A stretch of 63,230 nucleotides of DNA from Nocardia exalbida NBRC 100660 (GCF_000308575.1 NZ_BAFZ01000076.1:1-63230), one strand, 5' to 3'; positions 52,100 to 61,661 are shown, counted from the first letter of the stretch. The notes: generated by a model from the letters alone, not told the origin. Numbers and translations are program-made.

Positions 52100-52539
52100 G
52101 TTCCGAAGCCGAGACTTCCCTGCCCGCGCCCCGCATTCGGCTCACGCCGCAGGAATGGCGAGTGAAGCTGGACCCCGAGGAGTACGCGGTGCTACGCGAG
52201 GCCGCCACCGAGCGGCCGTTCGTCGGCGAGTACACCGACACCGAGACCGAGGGCGTCTATGCCTGCCGGGCCTGCGGCGCCGAGTTGTTCCGCAGCACCG
52301 AGAAGTTCGACTCGCACTGCGGCTGGCCGTCCTTCTTCGATCCGGCGGCGTCCGACGCGGTGATTCTCCGGTCGGACGACTCGCTCGGCATGCACCGGGT
52401 CGAAGTGCTGTGCGCGAACTGCCACAGCCACCTCGGCCACGTGTTCGAGGGCGAGGGGTACAACACGCCCACCGACAAGCGCTACTGCATCAACTCCATC
52501 GCCCTGCGACTGCACCCCTCGGGCAGCGCAGCGGAGTAA
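52096..52539 (+). CDS. msrB: Peptide methionine-(R)-S-oxide reductase MsrB
   Basis: MsrB repairs oxidised methionine. The 147-residue product has zinc pairs CRACG and CANCH, FDSHCGWPSFFDP and the catalytic Cys in RYCINSIAL. Complete length. The ATGA overlap with aftC indicates coupled translation. Confidence 0.97.
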   Translation: MSSEAETSLPAPRIRLTPQEWRVKLDPEEYAVLREAATERPFVGEYTDTETEGVYACRACGAELFRSTEKFDSHCGWPSFFDPAASDAVILRSDDSLGMHRVEVLCANCHSHLGHVFEGEGYNTPTDKRYCINSIALRLHPSGSAAE

Positions 52540-52624
52540 CAGCCCGACGCTCACCGGCAGCGTACGGAGTTCCAGCCGCTCGGCGCATGCCCCGAAAACT
52601 CTGGGCAAAGCGGTCCGGTGCGGC

Positions 52625-53320
52625 TCAGGGCAGAGCGGCGATCAGTTCCTCGACATCGACGCGGGGCCCGGTGAAGAACGGGATCTCTTCGCGCACGTGC
52701 CGCCGGGCGTCGGTGGCCCGCAGATCGCGCATCAAATCGACGATGCGGTGCAGTTCGGGCGCCTCGAACGCCAGGATCCACTCGTAGTCGCCGAGCGCGA
52801 ACGAGCTGACGGTGTTGGCCCGCACGTCCGGGTAGTCACGAGCGGCCTTGCCGTGCTCGGCCAGCATCCGGCGGCGTTCCTCGTCGGGCAGCAGATACCA
52901 CTCGTAGGACCGGACGAACGGGTACACGCAGATGTAGGCGCCCGGCTCCTCGCCGGCCAGGAACGCCGGGATGTGGCTCTTGTTGAACTCGGCGGGCCGG
53001 TGCAGCGCCGCGTTGCTCCAGACCGGCGCGCTGGCCCGGCCCAGCTCGGTGGTGCGGCGGAAGTCGGCGTAAACGGCTTGCAGGTCCTCGATCCGCTCGG
53101 CGTGCGTCCAGATCATGAAATCGGCGTCGGCGCGCATCCCTGCCACGTCGTAGATGCCGCGGACCACCACATCGCGGTCGGCGAGACCGTCGAAGAACGC
53201 CTTGGCCTCCTTGGTCGCGGCGTCCCGGTCCTCGCCCAGCACTCCCGGCTGCACCTGGAAGACCGAGAACATCAGGTAGCGGATGGTGGAGTTGAGAGCT
53301 TGATAGTCGAGTCGCGCCAT
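52625..53320 (-). CDS. hemQ: Coproheme decarboxylase HemQ (chlorite dismutase family)
   Basis: HemQ converts coproheme to heme b with hydrogen peroxide, the last step of the Gram-positive coproporphyrin pathway. The 231-residue product begins MARLDYQALNSTIRYLMFSV and has DFMIWTHAERIEDLQ, PFVRSYEWYLLPDEERRRML (with the conserved Tyr region) and SFALGDYEWILAFEA. The ATG at 53320 is set by the conserved start; the frame upstream is open over a pseudogene. It is near hemY and hemE on the same strand. Confidence 0.96.
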   Translation of the reverse strand: MARLDYQALNSTIRYLMFSVFQVQPGVLGEDRDAATKEAKAFFDGLADRDVVVRGIYDVAGMRADADFMIWTHAERIEDLQAVYADFRRTTELGRASAPVWSNAALHRPAEFNKSHIPAFLAGEEPGAYICVYPFVRSYEWYLLPDEERRRMLAEHGKAARDYPDVRANTVSSFALGDYEWILAFEAPELHRIVDLMRDLRATDARRHVREEIPFFTGPRVDVEELIAALP

Positions 53321-53324
53321 AGCA

Positions 53325-53580
53325 CTATCGTGCCACTCGCTCCGGAGCGCCCGCGTCGCCGGGCGTGAACTGCTCGATGTGCGCCCGGCGTCCGGGATCC
53401 CGACGGCGCGCAGCTGACGCTGGATATCGCGCAGTAACCTGGGCGGACCGCAGACATAGACGTCGGCGTCGCCGGGCAGGCTCGGTGCCGAGAGACCGAC
53501 CCTGCCGTGCCGCGCGCCGGTTGCTCGTACCAGATTTCGACGTCGGCCTGGTCGGGCCGAGTAGCGAGTTGCCCGAGCCG
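53325..53580 (-). pseudogene. Frameshifted C-terminus of a ferredoxin/flavin reductase
   Basis: Three short pieces in successive frames read like the NAD-binding end of a PDR/flavohemoprotein-type reductase: EIWYEQPAR, then HGRVGLSAPSLPGDADVYVC and GPPRLLRDIQRQLRAVGIPD, then RRAHIEQFTPGD up to a stop at 53325-53327. The DADVYVCGP motif is typical of these enzymes. Two frame changes and no N-terminal part indicate a decayed gene. It lies between hemQ and hemY. Confidence 0.65.
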
Positions 53581-53663
53581 ATGGCGCAGCGGAAAAACGG
53601 AGAATCACACCGGCGGTATCGCATTGCCCCGGCGTGCACGAGCGGGCGCCACCCCGGGTCCGC

Positions 53664-55025
53664 TCAGCGTGCGCTGCCCGCACCGACCGTCGCCGCGATC
53701 CGCTGCGCGGCGGCCGCGCCGGTGGCGACGCACGCGGGCACCCCGACGCCGTGCAGGTACGCGCCCGCGACCGCCAGCCCGTCTAGCGCCGCGACCTCGG
53801 CTTCGACGGCCGCGATGCGGGCCGGATGGCCGGGCGCGTACTGGGCGAGGCCGCCCGGCCAGCGCCGCACGACAGCCTCGATCGGCTCGATGACTGCCCC
53901 GGTGACGGTAGCCAGGTCCTCGGTGGCGGCCGCGACGAGTTCCGGATCGGGCCACGACAGCGGGGAGTCGTCCCCGAACTTGCCGAACGAGACGCGGACG
54001 AAGGCCGTTTCGCGTCGCGCGAGATGCGTCCATTTGCGGCTGGACAGCGTGAACGCCTTCGCGCGCAGCGGCTCTCCGGTGGCCACCAGGATGCCGGAGT
54101 TCTGCGGCAGCGCGGTCTCGCGGGGCAGCGCCAGCCCGACCACCGCCGACGAGGAGAGTTCGACGCCCGCCAGTTCCGCCGCGGCGGCGGGGGCGACGGT
54201 CTTCAGCAGTCGCGCGGTCACCGGCGCCGGGGTGGCGAGCACCACCGCGTCGACGGCGCCGATCGGGTCGACCACCCAACCGCGCAGCCCCCTGGCCAGA
54301 CGCGTCCCCGGGGTCGCGGTGACAAACCTCGCCGCGGAGCGTTCGGCGAGTGCCTCGAGCAGCACCCGGTACCCGTCGCGGAGGGCACCGAAGACCGGTG
54401 CGCTCGAAGGCGGGGGCAGCGCGGCGCCGACGGCGGCGGTGAGGCTGCGCGCGCCGTTGTCCAGCGCGGCGGCGAGGGTGGGCAGCGCGGCACGGACACC
54501 GATGGATCGGGAGCTTCCCGCGTACACGCCACCGAGCAGGGGGTCCACGCTGCGCTCGGCGACTTGCGTGCCGAAGCGGTCTGCGACCAGCTGGTAGACG
54601 TCGATATCGGAACCCGGCTCCCAGGTCAGCGGCCGGTCGGGTTCGGCGGCGATCCGCCGCAGCGTCTCGGCGTCGACCAGATCGCGCATCGACTCGGCGT
54701 TCGACGGAACACCCATCAACGTGCCCTCCGGAAGCGGATGGGCGGCTCCGGAGGACCACACCAGCGGCCGCAGACCGGCAGGCGTCACCAACTGCGACTC
54801 GAGCCCGAGTTCCCGCAGCACCGCGGGTACCTCCGGCCGTCGGCCGACGAACGCTTCCGCGCCGAGATCCAATGGCTCTCCGGCCAATTCACCGGTGTAG
54901 AGGATGCCACCGACCCGTTCGGCGCGATCGAGCACGACCACGTCGGCATCCGGCCCGAGCAACGTCCGCAATCGATACGCGGCCACCAGTCCGCTGATCC
55001 CACCGCCGACCACCGCGATACGCAT
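53664..55025 (-). CDS. hemY: Coproporphyrinogen III/protoporphyrinogen oxidase HemY (CgoX)
   Basis: The 453-residue FAD enzyme oxidises a porphyrinogen to porphyrin; with HemQ present, the coproporphyrinogen substrate is the likely one. It has the FAD motif IAVVGGGISGLVAAYRL at the N-terminus, DRAERVGGILYTG, LLGGVYAGSSRSIG, and the C-terminal VAGAYLHGVGVPACVATG. The ATG at 55025 is supported by TACGGT 6 nt upstream (leaderless). It sits between hemE and hemQ, as in mycobacteria. Confidence 0.95.
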   Translation of the reverse strand: MRIAVVGGGISGLVAAYRLRTLLGPDADVVVLDRAERVGGILYTGELAGEPLDLGAEAFVGRRPEVPAVLRELGLESQLVTPAGLRPLVWSSGAAHPLPEGTLMGVPSNAESMRDLVDAETLRRIAAEPDRPLTWEPGSDIDVYQLVADRFGTQVAERSVDPLLGGVYAGSSRSIGVRAALPTLAAALDNGARSLTAAVGAALPPPSSAPVFGALRDGYRVLLEALAERSAARFVTATPGTRLARGLRGWVVDPIGAVDAVVLATPAPVTARLLKTVAPAAAAELAGVELSSSAVVGLALPRETALPQNSGILVATGEPLRAKAFTLSSRKWTHLARRETAFVRVSFGKFGDDSPLSWPDPELVAAATEDLATVTGAVIEPIEAVVRRWPGGLAQYAPGHPARIAAVEAEVAALDGLAVAGAYLHGVGVPACVATGAAAAQRIAATVGAGSAR

Positions 55026-55031
55026 ACCTCG

Positions 55032-55037
55032 ACCGTA
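55032..55037 (-). promoter_or_regulatory. -10 element for leaderless hemY
   Basis: TACGGT on the minus strand, CGAGGT, then the ATG at 55025. Confidence 0.5.
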
Positions 55038-55211
55038 TCGTGTCCCGCCACGGCGACCGTCCGACGGTCGGCCGCCCGATGACCCGGAACACATCGCGTC
55101 CATGGCGACAGCAGCCGCGCCGCACACGGCTACCACCTGGGCCGGACGGAACCGGCCACTGCGAACCGGAACCCTGCTCGATCGGACGCGCCTCCCCCGC
55201 TGCGCCTTCCC

Positions 55212-56267
55212 CTACAGCTCGTGCACGAGTTCCACCAAGGCCGTCAGCACGCCCGGATCGGTCTCCGGAAGCACCCCGTGGCCCAGGTTGAAGATGTGCC
55301 CGGTAGCACCGAGCGTGATCGCCTCGTCCGCTTCGCGCGCGATCCGCCGGGCATGCGCCTCGACGGCGGCGGGGCCCGCGAACAGCACGGCGGGATCGAG
55401 GTTGCCCTGCAACGCCTTTCCGGGCCCGACGCGGCGGACGGCCTCGGTCAGCGGCACCCGCCAATCGACACCGACCACGTCGGCGCCCGCCTCGCCCATG
55501 GCGCCGAGCAGCTCGCCGGTTCCTACCCCGAAGTGGATGCGCGGCACCCCCGCCTCGGCGATCTCGGCGAACACCCGCTCCGAATGTGGGAGCACGAAAT
55601 CGCGGTAGTCGGCCAGTGAGAGAGCGCCCGCCCAGGAGTCGAACAACTGCACCGCGTCCACGCCGGCCGCCAACTGGGCCTGTAGGAACGCGATGGTGAT
55701 GTCGGTGAGCGCGCCGAGCAGCGCGTGCCAGGTCTGCGGGTCGGCGTACATCATCGCCTTGGTGCGCTCGTGGTTCTTGCTCGGACCGCCCTCGACCAGG
55801 TAGGAGGCCAGGGTGAACGGCGCGCCCGCGAACCCGATCAGCGGCGTCTCCCCCAGCGCGTCGACCAGCAGTCGCACGCCGTCGGTGACCGCCCCGACCT
55901 CCTCGGGGCGCAACCGGGGCAGTGCGCGCACGTCATCGACCGTCCGCACGGGCGCGGCGACCACCGGGCCGACGCCGGGCACGATGTCCAGATCGATCCC
56001 CGCCGCTTTGAGCGGAACGACGATGTCCGAGAACAAGATCGCCGCGTCGACCCGGTGCCTGCGGATCGGCTGGAGGGTGATCTCGCACACCAGCTCCGGG
56101 TCGAAGCAGGACTCGAGCATCCCGACGCCCGCGCGCACCTCGCGGTACTCGGGCAGCGAGCGTCCGGCTTGGCGCATGAACCACACCGGACGCCTGCTCG
56201 GCGTCGCGCCGGTAGCGGCGGCCAGGAACGGGGCATCGGTCAACCGGCGGCGGGTATGAGTGCTCAT
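55212..56267 (-). CDS. hemE: Uroporphyrinogen decarboxylase HemE
   Basis: HemE removes four carboxyl groups from uroporphyrinogen III to give coproporphyrinogen III. The 351-residue product has the signature PVWFMRQAGRSLPEYRE, FSDIVVPLKAAGIDLDI, QLFDSWAGALSLADY and the C-terminal GATGHIFNLGHGVLPETDP. Complete. The ATG at 56267 is preceded by TACGAT at 7 nt, suggesting a leaderless message. Confidence 0.97.
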   Translation of the reverse strand: MSTHTRRRLTDAPFLAAATGATPSRRPVWFMRQAGRSLPEYREVRAGVGMLESCFDPELVCEITLQPIRRHRVDAAILFSDIVVPLKAAGIDLDIVPGVGPVVAAPVRTVDDVRALPRLRPEEVGAVTDGVRLLVDALGETPLIGFAGAPFTLASYLVEGGPSKNHERTKAMMYADPQTWHALLGALTDITIAFLQAQLAAGVDAVQLFDSWAGALSLADYRDFVLPHSERVFAEIAEAGVPRIHFGVGTGELLGAMGEAGADVVGVDWRVPLTEAVRRVGPGKALQGNLDPAVLFAGPAAVEAHARRIAREADEAITLGATGHIFNLGHGVLPETDPGVLTALVELVHEL

Positions 56268-56274
56268 CACGGCT

Positions 56275-56280
56275 ATCGTA
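56275..56280 (-). promoter_or_regulatory. -10 element for leaderless hemE
   Basis: TACGAT on the minus strand, AGCCGTG, then the ATG at 56267. Confidence 0.5.
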
Positions 56281-56399
56281 TGCGGGCCCGGAAGAAGGGG
56301 CGGACGCGGAGGCGGCAGCGATGACAGCGCAGACGCCGCCCGGCCCGTAGCGGCGCGCCTCCGACTGCGCGGGGGGCACAAGGTCTACCGTCAGCAGTC

Positions 56400-57038
56400 G
56401 TGACACCGCTCGACTTCCGCGACGGCGCCGCACCGACCGAGGGACCTCATGGCGAGCCAGCTCAATTTCGCGCCGCGGTCGAGGCGATGGGCACCGCAAC
56501 CGTGCACCCTCGGATCGAGCTCGCGCCCATCCGGCCGCCGCAACGGCTCGCACCGTACTCCTACGCCATCGGCGCCGAGGTCTCCCATCCGGAAACCCCT
56601 GTCGTGCCGATCGATTCCGAAGGCGACGCGTTCGGCAGACTGATCCTGCTGCACGATCCGGACGGCGACGACACCTGGCACGGCACCCTCCGTCTGGTCG
56701 CCTACATCCAGGCCGACATCGACGCCGCGCTCGCCACCGACCCCCTGCTGCCAGAGGTGGCGTGGAGCTGGCTGGTGGACGCGCTGGAGTCACGGACCGA
56801 GCCGTTCACCGCGCTGGGCGGCACGGTGACCTCGACCAGCTCGGTGCGCTATGGAGACATCGCCGGGCCGCCGCGCGCCCATCAACTGGAACTACGCGCC
56901 TCGTGGACGCCCGTCACCACCGATCTGCGCCCGCACCTGGAGGCGTTCTGCGAGGTGCTGGCCTACGCGGCGGGACTACCCCCGGCCGGGGTGACCCAGC
57001 TGCGGGTACCACCCGGCTTGTCCGGCGATCGTCCCTGA
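56400..57038 (+). CDS. DUF3000 family protein
   Basis: The 212-residue product contains RPPQRLAPYSYAIGAEV, GRLILLHDPDGDDTWHGTLR and WSWLVDALESRTEPFTALGG, and its place directly before the RNase D gene equals Rv2680, a DUF3000 protein. No signal peptide, membrane helix or catalytic motif is visible; the role is unknown. The GTG start follows a TACCGT hexamer by 8 nt. Confidence 0.88.
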   Translation: MTPLDFRDGAAPTEGPHGEPAQFRAAVEAMGTATVHPRIELAPIRPPQRLAPYSYAIGAEVSHPETPVVPIDSEGDAFGRLILLHDPDGDDTWHGTLRLVAYIQADIDAALATDPLLPEVAWSWLVDALESRTEPFTALGGTVTSTSSVRYGDIAGPPRAHQLELRASWTPVTTDLRPHLEAFCEVLAYAAGLPPAGVTQLRVPPGLSGDRP

Positions 57039-57177
57039 GCACGCCCGCCGGTGTGGCGTGACCTGCGCCGGAATCACCGTCACCCGCTCCACCGGGCACA
57101 TCTCGCCCGATCCGTCGACACACTTATGCGCCGATAGGACGGCGGCGCCGTAGAGTCGGCACGTAGAGTTCAACACC

Positions 57178-58416
57178 ATGTCCGTACCAGACCAATCCGA
57201 ACCCTCGGCCGCGACGCCGCTGCTCGCGCCGGTGGAGGGCGTGCCACCGGTACTGGACACCGCCGCCGAGATCAGCGCAGCCGCCGCCCGGCTGGCGGCG
57301 GGCACCGGCCCGCTCGCCGTGGACGCCGAGCGCGCCTCCGGGTTCCGCTATTCGGCGCGCGCGTATCTGATCCAATTGCGCCGCGCGGGCGCGGGCACGT
57401 TCCTCATCGATCCCATCCCGGTCACCGACGCACTCGGCCCGCTGGCCGACGCGATCAACGGCCTGGAGTGGGTACTGCACTCCGCCGACCAGGATCTCCC
57501 GGGGCTGGCCGAACTCGGCTTGCGCCCGGCCCGGCTCTTCGACACCGAGTTGGGCGGACGCCTGGCGGGTTTCGAGCGCGTCGGCCTCGCCGCGATGGTG
57601 GAACGGCTGCTGGGCCGGGCGCTGCGCAAGGGGCACGGGGCGGCCGACTGGTCCACCCGCCCGCTGCCCGCCGAATGGCTGAACTACGCCGCCCTGGATG
57701 TCGAACTGTTGCTGGAACTGCGCGACGCCGTCGCCGAAGCTCTCGACGAGCAGGGCAAAATGGATTGGGCGGCACAGGAATTCGAGCACATTCGTACCTT
57801 GGACCCGCCCGCGCCGAAGGCCGAGCGCTGGCGGCGCACCTCGGGCATCCACACGCTGCGCCGCACCAGGCAGCTCGCGGTGGTACGCGAGCTGTGGACC
57901 GCCCGGGATGCGCTGGCCCGCGCCCGCGATGTGGCGCCCGCTCGCATCCTGCCGGATGCCGCGATCATCGCCGCGGCCACCGCGGAGCCCAGAAACATCG
58001 CGCAGTTGCGCACCCTGCCGATATTCGGTGGGCCACGGCAGCGCCGGTACTCCCGCGAATGGCTCGCCGCGATCGAGCGCGGCCGCACCTTGCCGGACAG
58101 CGACCTGCCCCCGCTCACCCAGCCGTTCGACGGCCCGCCGCCGGTCAACCGCTGGGAGCGCCGTGATCCGGCCGCGGCGGCGCGCCTGACCCGGGCACGA
58201 GCCGCCATGGGTGACCTGTCGGCCGAGTACTCGATCCCGGTGGAGAACTTGCTCGCGCCGGACCTGGTCCGCCGCCTGTGCTGGGACGGGCTGCCCGACT
58301 ACGCCGCGGTCGAACCCTCCGCCGTCGACGGATTCCTGAAGTCCGGCGGCGCCCGGCCGTGGCAACGAGAGCTGGCCGTCGCGCGGCTGGCCGCGGCGCT
58401 GCCGCCGTCGGACTAG
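57178..58416 (+). CDS. RNase D-type 3'-5' exonuclease with HRDC domain
   Basis: The 412-residue product has a DEDDy exonuclease domain: LAVDAERASGFRYS (Asp and Glu), LHSADQDLPGLAELG (Asp) and WLNYAALDVELLLEL (Tyr and Asp). An HRDC nucleic-acid-binding domain follows from about residue 225 (LAVVRELWTARDALARARDV, RILPDAAIIAAA). It should trim tRNA or other structured RNA. Position equals Rv2681. A TAGAGT hexamer stands 8 nt before the ATG. Confidence 0.94.
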   Translation: MSVPDQSEPSAATPLLAPVEGVPPVLDTAAEISAAAARLAAGTGPLAVDAERASGFRYSARAYLIQLRRAGAGTFLIDPIPVTDALGPLADAINGLEWVLHSADQDLPGLAELGLRPARLFDTELGGRLAGFERVGLAAMVERLLGRALRKGHGAADWSTRPLPAEWLNYAALDVELLLELRDAVAEALDEQGKMDWAAQEFEHIRTLDPPAPKAERWRRTSGIHTLRRTRQLAVVRELWTARDALARARDVAPARILPDAAIIAAATAEPRNIAQLRTLPIFGGPRQRRYSREWLAAIERGRTLPDSDLPPLTQPFDGPPPVNRWERRDPAAAARLTRARAAMGDLSAEYSIPVENLLAPDLVRRLCWDGLPDYAAVEPSAVDGFLKSGGARPWQRELAVARLAAALPPSD

Positions 58417-58435
58417 CCCCCGCTCGCCTCCGGCG

Positions 58436-60334
58436 TCAGCGAGCGGCGAGCCACCCGCTGATCCGCCGGGCGATATCGGGGCCGGTGAGGCCGAGTTCGG
58501 CGTGCACTTCGCCGCGCGCGGCATGGTCGAGGAACTGCTGCGGAACACCGAGGTCGCGGGCCGGGATGTCCAGCCCCGAGTTGCGCAGGCGAGCCGACAC
58601 CGTGGAGCCGATGCCGCCGTGCAGCCCACCGTCCTCCAGCGTGACCACCATCCGGTAGTTCTCCGCGAGCTTCAGCAAGGTGTCGGAGACCGGCAGCACC
58701 CAGCGCGGGTCGAGGACGGTGACCGAGATCCCTTCGGAATCGAGCAGGTTCGCCGCTTCCAGGGCCGCACCGGCGAAGGAGCCCACCGCGACGAGCAGGA
58801 CATCGCCGTGCACCGCCTGCACCGAGCCGCCCTCGGGCTCCGCCATCCGCAGCACGTCGATGCCGTCGAGTCGTTCGACCGCCGAGATGTCCTCGGCCAC
58901 ACTGCCTTTCGGGAAACGCAACGCGGTCGGCCCGTCGTTGACGGCCAGCGCCTCGGCCAGTTCCTCCCGCAGCGTCGCGGCGTCGCGCGGAGCGGCGACC
59001 CGGATGCCGGGAATGATCCCGAGGACCGAAAGGTCCCACATGCCGTTGTGGCTGGCGCCGTCGGAGCCGGTGATGCCCGCGCGGTCCAGCACCACGGTGA
59101 CCGGCTGCTTCAGCAGCGCCACGTCCATCAGCAACTGGTCGAAGGCGCGGTTGAGAAACGTGGAGTAGATCGCCACCACCGGATGCATGCCGCCGAGCGC
59201 GAGCCCCGCGGCGGAGGCCATGGCGTGCTGTTCGGCGATGCCGACGTCGAACATCCGATCGGGGAAGCGCTCGCCGAACGCGGCCAGCCCGGTCGGGCCC
59301 GGCATCGCCGCGGTAATGGCGACGATGTCGGCGCGGCGCTCGGCCTGCGCGATCAGCTCCTCGGAGAACACCGAGGTCCAGCCGCGCGCCTTCGGACCGC
59401 CGACGGGGACGCCGGTCAGCGGATCAATGGGGTCGCAGGCGTGCATCTGGTCGGCGACATGGTTCTCGGCGGGCGCGTAGCCGCGGCCCTTCTGCGTCAC
59501 CGCGTGCACCACGACGGGGCCGCCGAAGTCCTTGGCCCGGCGCAGCGCGGACTCCAGGGCGACGACGTCGTGGCCGTCCACCGGCCCGACGTACTTGAGG
59601 CCGAGGTCGCTGAACAGTTCCTGCGGGCTCACCGCGTCCTTGATGCCCGCCTTCACCGCGTGCACCATCGAGTACGCCGATTCCCCCACCCGCGGAATGC
59701 TCTTCAGGATGCGCTTGCCCGCGTCGAGGGCGTGCTCGTAGGCGGGCTGGGTGCGCAGCGCGGTCAGCCGCTCGGCCAGGCCGCCGATGGTGGGCGCGTA
59801 GGAGCGGCCGTTGTCGTTGACCACGACGACCACCGGGCGGTCCGGGGCGGCGGCGATGTTGTTGAGCGCCTCCCAGCACATGCCGCCGGTGAGCGCGCCG
59901 TCGCCGACGACAGCCACCACGTGCCGGTCCTGCCCGCTCAGCGCGAACGCCTTCGCCAGACCGTCGGCGTAGGACAACGCCGCGGAGGCGTGCGAGGACT
60001 CCACCCAGTCGTGGGCGCTCTCCGCTCTGCTGGGGTAGCCGGACAGGCCGCCCTGCTTGCGCAGCGAGTCGAACTGCTCCTTGCGCCCGGTCAGGATCTT
60101 GTGCACGTAGGCCTGGTGCCCGGTGTCGAAGATCAACGGGTCGGCCGGTGAGTCGAAGATCCGATGCAGCGCGATGGTGAGTTCGACCACACCGAGGTTC
60201 GGACCGAGGTGCCCGCCGGTCGCGGCGACTTTGCGCACCAGGAACTCGCGGATCTCCTCCGCCAGCTCGCGCACTTGCGGCACGGTCAGCCGGCGCAGAT
60301 CATCGGGCGTGTCGACCCGGGAAAGCACTCCCAC
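58436..60334 (-). CDS. dxs: 1-deoxy-D-xylulose-5-phosphate synthase
   Basis: Dxs condenses pyruvate and glyceraldehyde 3-phosphate, the first step of the MEP isoprenoid pathway, using thiamine diphosphate. The 632-residue product shows GHLGPNLGVVELTIALH, the ThDP motif GDGALTGGMCWEALNN, VGPVDGHDVVALESALR, FDVGIAEQHAMASAAGLALG and ITGSDGASHNGMWDLSVL. The start is a GTG. Complete and typical. Confidence 0.98.
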   Translation of the reverse strand: MGVLSRVDTPDDLRRLTVPQVRELAEEIREFLVRKVAATGGHLGPNLGVVELTIALHRIFDSPADPLIFDTGHQAYVHKILTGRKEQFDSLRKQGGLSGYPSRAESAHDWVESSHASAALSYADGLAKAFALSGQDRHVVAVVGDGALTGGMCWEALNNIAAAPDRPVVVVVNDNGRSYAPTIGGLAERLTALRTQPAYEHALDAGKRILKSIPRVGESAYSMVHAVKAGIKDAVSPQELFSDLGLKYVGPVDGHDVVALESALRRAKDFGGPVVVHAVTQKGRGYAPAENHVADQMHACDPIDPLTGVPVGGPKARGWTSVFSEELIAQAERRADIVAITAAMPGPTGLAAFGERFPDRMFDVGIAEQHAMASAAGLALGGMHPVVAIYSTFLNRAFDQLLMDVALLKQPVTVVLDRAGITGSDGASHNGMWDLSVLGIIPGIRVAAPRDAATLREELAEALAVNDGPTALRFPKGSVAEDISAVERLDGIDVLRMAEPEGGSVQAVHGDVLLVAVGSFAGAALEAANLLDSEGISVTVLDPRWVLPVSDTLLKLAENYRMVVTLEDGGLHGGIGSTVSARLRNSGLDIPARDLGVPQQFLDHAARGEVHAELGLTGPDIARRISGWLAAR

Positions 60335-60662
60335 CTGAACTAGCTCCCTCCGGATAGCGCATCTGATCCGATCAGTCTACGGAGCGGCGGCTGATGCTCC
60401 CGCACGAGAACGATCACACCAACCGACATGGCGTCGAAATGTGAGCCTCGACATACGGTACCCGGACGGAGCGACAAGGTGGACCGGGCCGGGCAAGTGA
60501 CCTCGCGCGGAAACGAATCCCGGGTGGTGGCGCGGATCGGCGGCGGCGTCCACCCGGAGCGGCTCGCCCCGGAGCCTCGCGCCGGGCGAGGACCGTCGCG
60601 GCACCCTTCGAAGCAGGCACGATGGTGCGGTACGCATCGACAGCGAGCGACGAGGAGACGTT
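60335..60662. other. Intergenic region between divergent dxs and SIMPL genes
   Basis: About 328 nt that should carry both promoters. I see no gene, repeat or clear RNA element in it. Confidence 0.45.
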
Positions 60663-61337
60663 GTGGGCAAGAAGAGCGATTCGCGCGCGGGCACCGTCAC
60701 GACCTACGGGCACGGCACCGCCCGCGCCACTCCCGACCTGATGCGGGTGACCATCTCGGTCGAATCGCGGGCGAGCAAGGTCGCGCTCGCCTACAGCCGG
60801 GCCGGTGAGCGCGTCGCCGCGGTCGCGCGGTCGCTGCGCTCCGACGGCGTGGACGGTTCGGACATCGCCACCAGCGGACTGTCGGTGCAGACCGAGACCG
60901 TGTGGACCGAGGGGCAGGGCAACCGCATCACGGGATACCTCGCGAGCACATCGCTGACGATCGCGTTGCGCGAGGTCGGCGAGGACGCCGATCCCGCGCC
61001 CGGCACCGTCGTCGCCAACTGCGTCGAGGCGGGCGGTGACGACGTCCGCCTCGGTGGACTCGTCCTCACCTTCGCCGACCAGGAGGCCCTGCTCACCCGC
61101 GCCCGCGACGCCGCATGGGAGAACGCCCTCGCCAAGGCCGAGCAGTACGCACGGCGCGCGCAGCGAACGCTCGGCAAGGTCGTGGAGATCACCGAGAACA
61201 CCGCCTCCGCGCCGCCGGTGCCGCGCGCGCAGTCCATGTCGGCTCCGATGGAGGCCTACCGCGCCGCCGCCATCCCGGTCGAGCTGGGCGAGAGCGAGAT
61301 CTCCGCGGGCATCCGTATCACGTGGCAGTTGGACTGA
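60663..61337 (+). CDS. SIMPL domain-containing protein
   Basis: The 224-residue product has the SIMPL/BP26 pattern: VTTYGHGTARATPDLMRVTI, GSDIATSGLSVQTETVW, NRITGYLASTSLTIALR, DDVRLGGLVLTFADQE and ARDAAWENALAKAEQYARRA. Usual members are exported or periplasmic oligomers, but no signal peptide is visible here, so this copy looks cytoplasmic. The GTG at 60663 has AGGAG 6 nt upstream. Confidence 0.9.
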   Translation: MGKKSDSRAGTVTTYGHGTARATPDLMRVTISVESRASKVALAYSRAGERVAAVARSLRSDGVDGSDIATSGLSVQTETVWTEGQGNRITGYLASTSLTIALREVGEDADPAPGTVVANCVEAGGDDVRLGGLVLTFADQEALLTRARDAAWENALAKAEQYARRAQRTLGKVVEITENTASAPPVPRAQSMSAPMEAYRAAAIPVELGESEISAGIRITWQLD

Positions 61338-61361
61338 CGGCGGGTCCCGCGGGGTCCGCGT

Positions 61362-61661
61362 TCACGAACCGTGACCGAGACCGCGCACCAGCAGGCTGAC
61401 CGTATCCGCTCCGGCGTGCCGATCCTTCGAGATCTCTTGATATTCCGGCGATTCGGCCCAGGCGCGGAAGGACGGTTCGTCGGGGAAGGACATCAGGACC
61501 ACCTTCTCGCGGTCGGTAACGCCCTCGATGGTCTGCGGGGACTCGTCGGCGGCCAGCAGCGTGCCGGAGTAGCGGAGGAAGACGTCCAGGAAGCGCGCCT
61601 GGTAGCGATCGTAGGCGGCGCGATCGGTCAACTTCAGTTGCGCAATTACGTACACGGTCAT
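61362..61661 (-). CDS. DUF1330 family protein
   Basis: The 99-residue product TVYVIAQLKLTDRAAYDRYQ, with VVLMSFPDEPSFRAWAESPE after it, matches the DUF1330 ferredoxin-like dimeric alpha+beta barrel fold. Function unknown. It is convergent with the SIMPL gene and divergent from the enoyl-CoA hydratase gene. Confidence 0.9.
   Translation of the reverse strand: MTVYVIAQLKLTDRAAYDRYQARFLDVFLRYSGTLLAADESPQTIEGVTDREKVVLMSFPDEPSFRAWAESPEYQEISKDRHAGADTVSLLVRGLGHGS

Noticed and set aside
58502..60151. Long plus-strand frame opposite dxs
   Set aside because: Antisense to a complete dxs, with no domain features.
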